Shown here in pieces: positions 62,751-64,000 of a stretch of DNA of 64,000 nt (positions within the stretch are counted from its first letter, which is position 1; every line of letters starts with the position of its first letter). This DNA is from Eggerthella lenta DSM 2243 (GTDB lineage: Bacteria > Actinomycetota > Coriobacteriia > Coriobacteriales > Eggerthellaceae): the NCBI RefSeq assembly GCF_000024265.1, contig NC_013204.1, forward strand, positions 2,918,501 through 2,982,500, in the 5' to 3' direction. Under the pieces are notes generated by a model. It was not told the DNA's origin, made no database searches, and saw nothing but the letters and a program-made list of their open reading frames with translations. The position numbers and the translations under genes were made by a program.

Positions 62751-63301
62751 AGGATGCCCTCCTTCTCGAGCGCGCTCTGCACTTCGCGCGCGATGGTAGC
62801 CACGTTCTTGCCGGCGGTGTCGATGGTGAGGTCGGCCACCTCGGCGTACAGGGGCAGGCGCTCCTCGGACGTCTTGCGCGCGACATCGAGGTCCTGGAAC
62901 AAAGGGCGCGTGGAGGTGTCGCTGATGCGCGACTTCGCCTCGTCGGCCGTGACCTTCAGGTACACGACGAACCCCGCATCGCGCAGGATGGCGCGGTTCT
63001 CATCGCGCTTCACCACGCCGCCGCCGCACGACACGAGCAGCGGCTCCTTGCCGGCCAGCTCGCGCAGCACGTCCGTCTCGATGGCGCGGAAGCCGTCCTC
63101 GCCCGCCTGCGCGAAGATCTCCTTCACGCGCTTGCCCTCGCGGCGCTCGAGGTACGTGTCCATGTCCACCGAGGCCACGCCGCAGGTGCGCGCCAGCCGT
63201 CGCGCGACCGACGTCTTCCCCGCGCCCATGAATCCCACGAAGAACACGGGGCGCGCAAGCTCCCCCACCACGCGAGGTCGTCTCGAAGCCTCGTGCCTCA
63301 T
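62732..63301 (-). CDS. aroK: shikimate kinase
   Basis: 189 residues. Walker A FMGAGKTS near residue 24, MDTYLERREGKRVKEIFAQAGEDGFRAIETDVL (shikimate site), and SCGGGVVKRDENRAIL. Start ATG overlaps the aroC stop (ATGA). N-terminal 15 residues before the first strand are an extra basic tail. Confidence 0.95.
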   Translation of the reverse strand: MRHEASRRPRVVGELARPVFFVGFMGAGKTSVARRLARTCGVASVDMDTYLERREGKRVKEIFAQAGEDGFRAIETDVLRELAGKEPLLVSCGGGVVKRDENRAILRDAGFVVYLKVTADEAKSRISDTSTRPLFQDLDVARKTSEERLPLYAEVADLTIDTAGKNVATIAREVQSALEKEGILCLQRK

Positions 63302-64000
63302 CGCGCCATCGTCCTGAGCCGCTGGCGGTACGCTTTCACGGCCGCCTTGATGTCGGCCATGTTATCGCGCCCGAACTTCTCGAGGTACGCCTCGGCCAGC
63401 ACGAACGCCACCTCGCTCTCGGCCACCACGGCGCAGGCGGGAACGGCGCACGTGTCGCTGCGCTCCTTCGACGCCTCTTCGACTTCCAACGTGTCGAGGT
63501 TCACCGTCTCGAGCGGCGTCATGAGCGTGGGAATGGGCTTCATGGCCGCACTCACGATGAGGGGCATGCCCGTGGTCATGCCGCCTTCGAGGCCGCCCGC
63601 ATTGTTCGACGTGCGCACGAAGCCGACCTGCTTGTCCAGCGCGATGGGGTCGTGCACCTCGGAGCCCACGCGGCGAGCCGCTTCGAAGCCCAGACCGAAC
63701 TCGACGCCCTTGATGGCAGGGATGGAGAACAGCGCCGCTCCCAAACGCGAGGTCAGACGATCGTCCGCCGTAGCGTAGCCGCCCACGCCCGGCACGAGCC
63801 CCGTCACCACGACGCGGAACGTGCCGCCCAGGCTCTCGCCCGCGTCTTTCGCGCGGTCGATCTCGGCCTTCATGGCCTCCGTCGCCTGTTCGTCGGGACA
63901 GCGCACCTCGCTCGTCTCGATAGCCAGCGGCTTGTAGTCGGGAGCGTTCATGAGCGCGTCGTCCTCTTTGAAGGACGCGCTTCCGATGGACGTGACGTAC
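63298..64000 (-). CDS. aroC: chorismate synthase (3' part; start beyond the window)
   Basis: C-terminal 233 residues, entering the window at YVTSIGSASF. Visible: ETSEVRCPDEQATEAMKAEIDRAKDAGESLGG, VVVTGLVPGVGGYATADDRL, FSIPAIKGVEFGLGFEAARRVGSEVHDP, NNAGGLEGGMTTGMPLIV and PIPTLMTPLETVNL, all conserved in chorismate synthase. First visible gene of the aroC-aroK-aroB-aroQ-pepP operon. Confidence 0.96.
   Translation of the reverse strand, partial: YVTSIGSASFKEDDALMNAPDYKPLAIETSEVRCPDEQATEAMKAEIDRAKDAGESLGGTFRVVVTGLVPGVGGYATADDRLTSRLGAALFSIPAIKGVEFGLGFEAARRVGSEVHDPIALDKQVGFVRTSNNAGGLEGGMTTGMPLIVSAAMKPIPTLMTPLETVNLDTLEVEEASKERSDTCAVPACAVVAESEVAFVLAEAYLEKFGRDNMADIKAAVKAYRQRLRTMAR

Overview
The window is high-GC, densely coded DNA from an anaerobic actinobacterium. 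I infer class Coriobacteriia, most likely an Eggerthellaceae gut bacterium. The grounds are the GC-rich codon use, two twin-arginine flavoprotein reductases (one with a multiheme cytochrome c, the other with a membrane LuxR-type regulator), and an AbiEi/DUF559-like protein. No rRNA, tRNA, CRISPR array or intact insertion sequence is visible.

Layout, left part. 1-8 kb: 5' part of recN, a BspA-type leucine-rich protein, a VWA/MoxR-type ATPase pair and a YhcG-like (DUF1016) nuclease. 8-16 kb: a MerR/TipA-type regulator, a membrane ferredoxin with a TetR regulator, a pyruvoyl histidine decarboxylase with its probable histidine/histamine antiporter, a DUF368 lipid-carrier translocase, a flavodoxin, dtd and an ArsC-like protein. 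Scattered through 8.9-16.2 kb are two exact and two near copies of the ParB-binding parS palindrome. 16-25 kb: an EFR1-type ferredoxin, a YtrA-like GntR/ABC operon, an Rrf2 regulator, a GT51 transglycosylase, a GH25 lysozyme lipoprotein, a Mef-like efflux pump preceded by a short leader peptide and hairpins, and a short-chain dehydrogenase. 25-38.7 kb: uvrB with a LexA-like box, a truncated KilA-N gene, a YeiH-type membrane protein, coaE-mnmA, an OatA-like acyltransferase, a purine permease, rpsA, a Fur-family regulator and amtB-glnK.

The accessory core lies at 39-50 kb. It holds a cytochrome c plus flavoprotein reductase beside a divergent winged-helix regulator, a DUF1508 gene, and a second module of a membrane LuxR regulator and a divergent flavoprotein. 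The second module ends in a 32-bp near-copy of the 3' end of the DUF1508 gene, which looks like an insertion or duplication scar. Next come a 22-bp perfect inverted repeat, a 150-bp nested hairpin, a zinc-ribbon leucine-rich protein paired with an SPFH/zinc-ribbon protein, and a phosphate transporter.

The right part (51-64 kb) is mostly housekeeping on the minus strand. One operon runs carboxyltransferase-BCCP fusion, accC, asp23-like, nusB, xseB, dxs. Another runs aroC (partial), aroK, aroB, aroQ, pepP. Between them lie an XRE regulator, efp and the AbiEi-like gene. The most unusual signals are the parS cluster, the hdc locus, the leader-peptide region of the efflux pump, several elaborate inverted-repeat elements (one inside a reading frame), and the two reductase modules.
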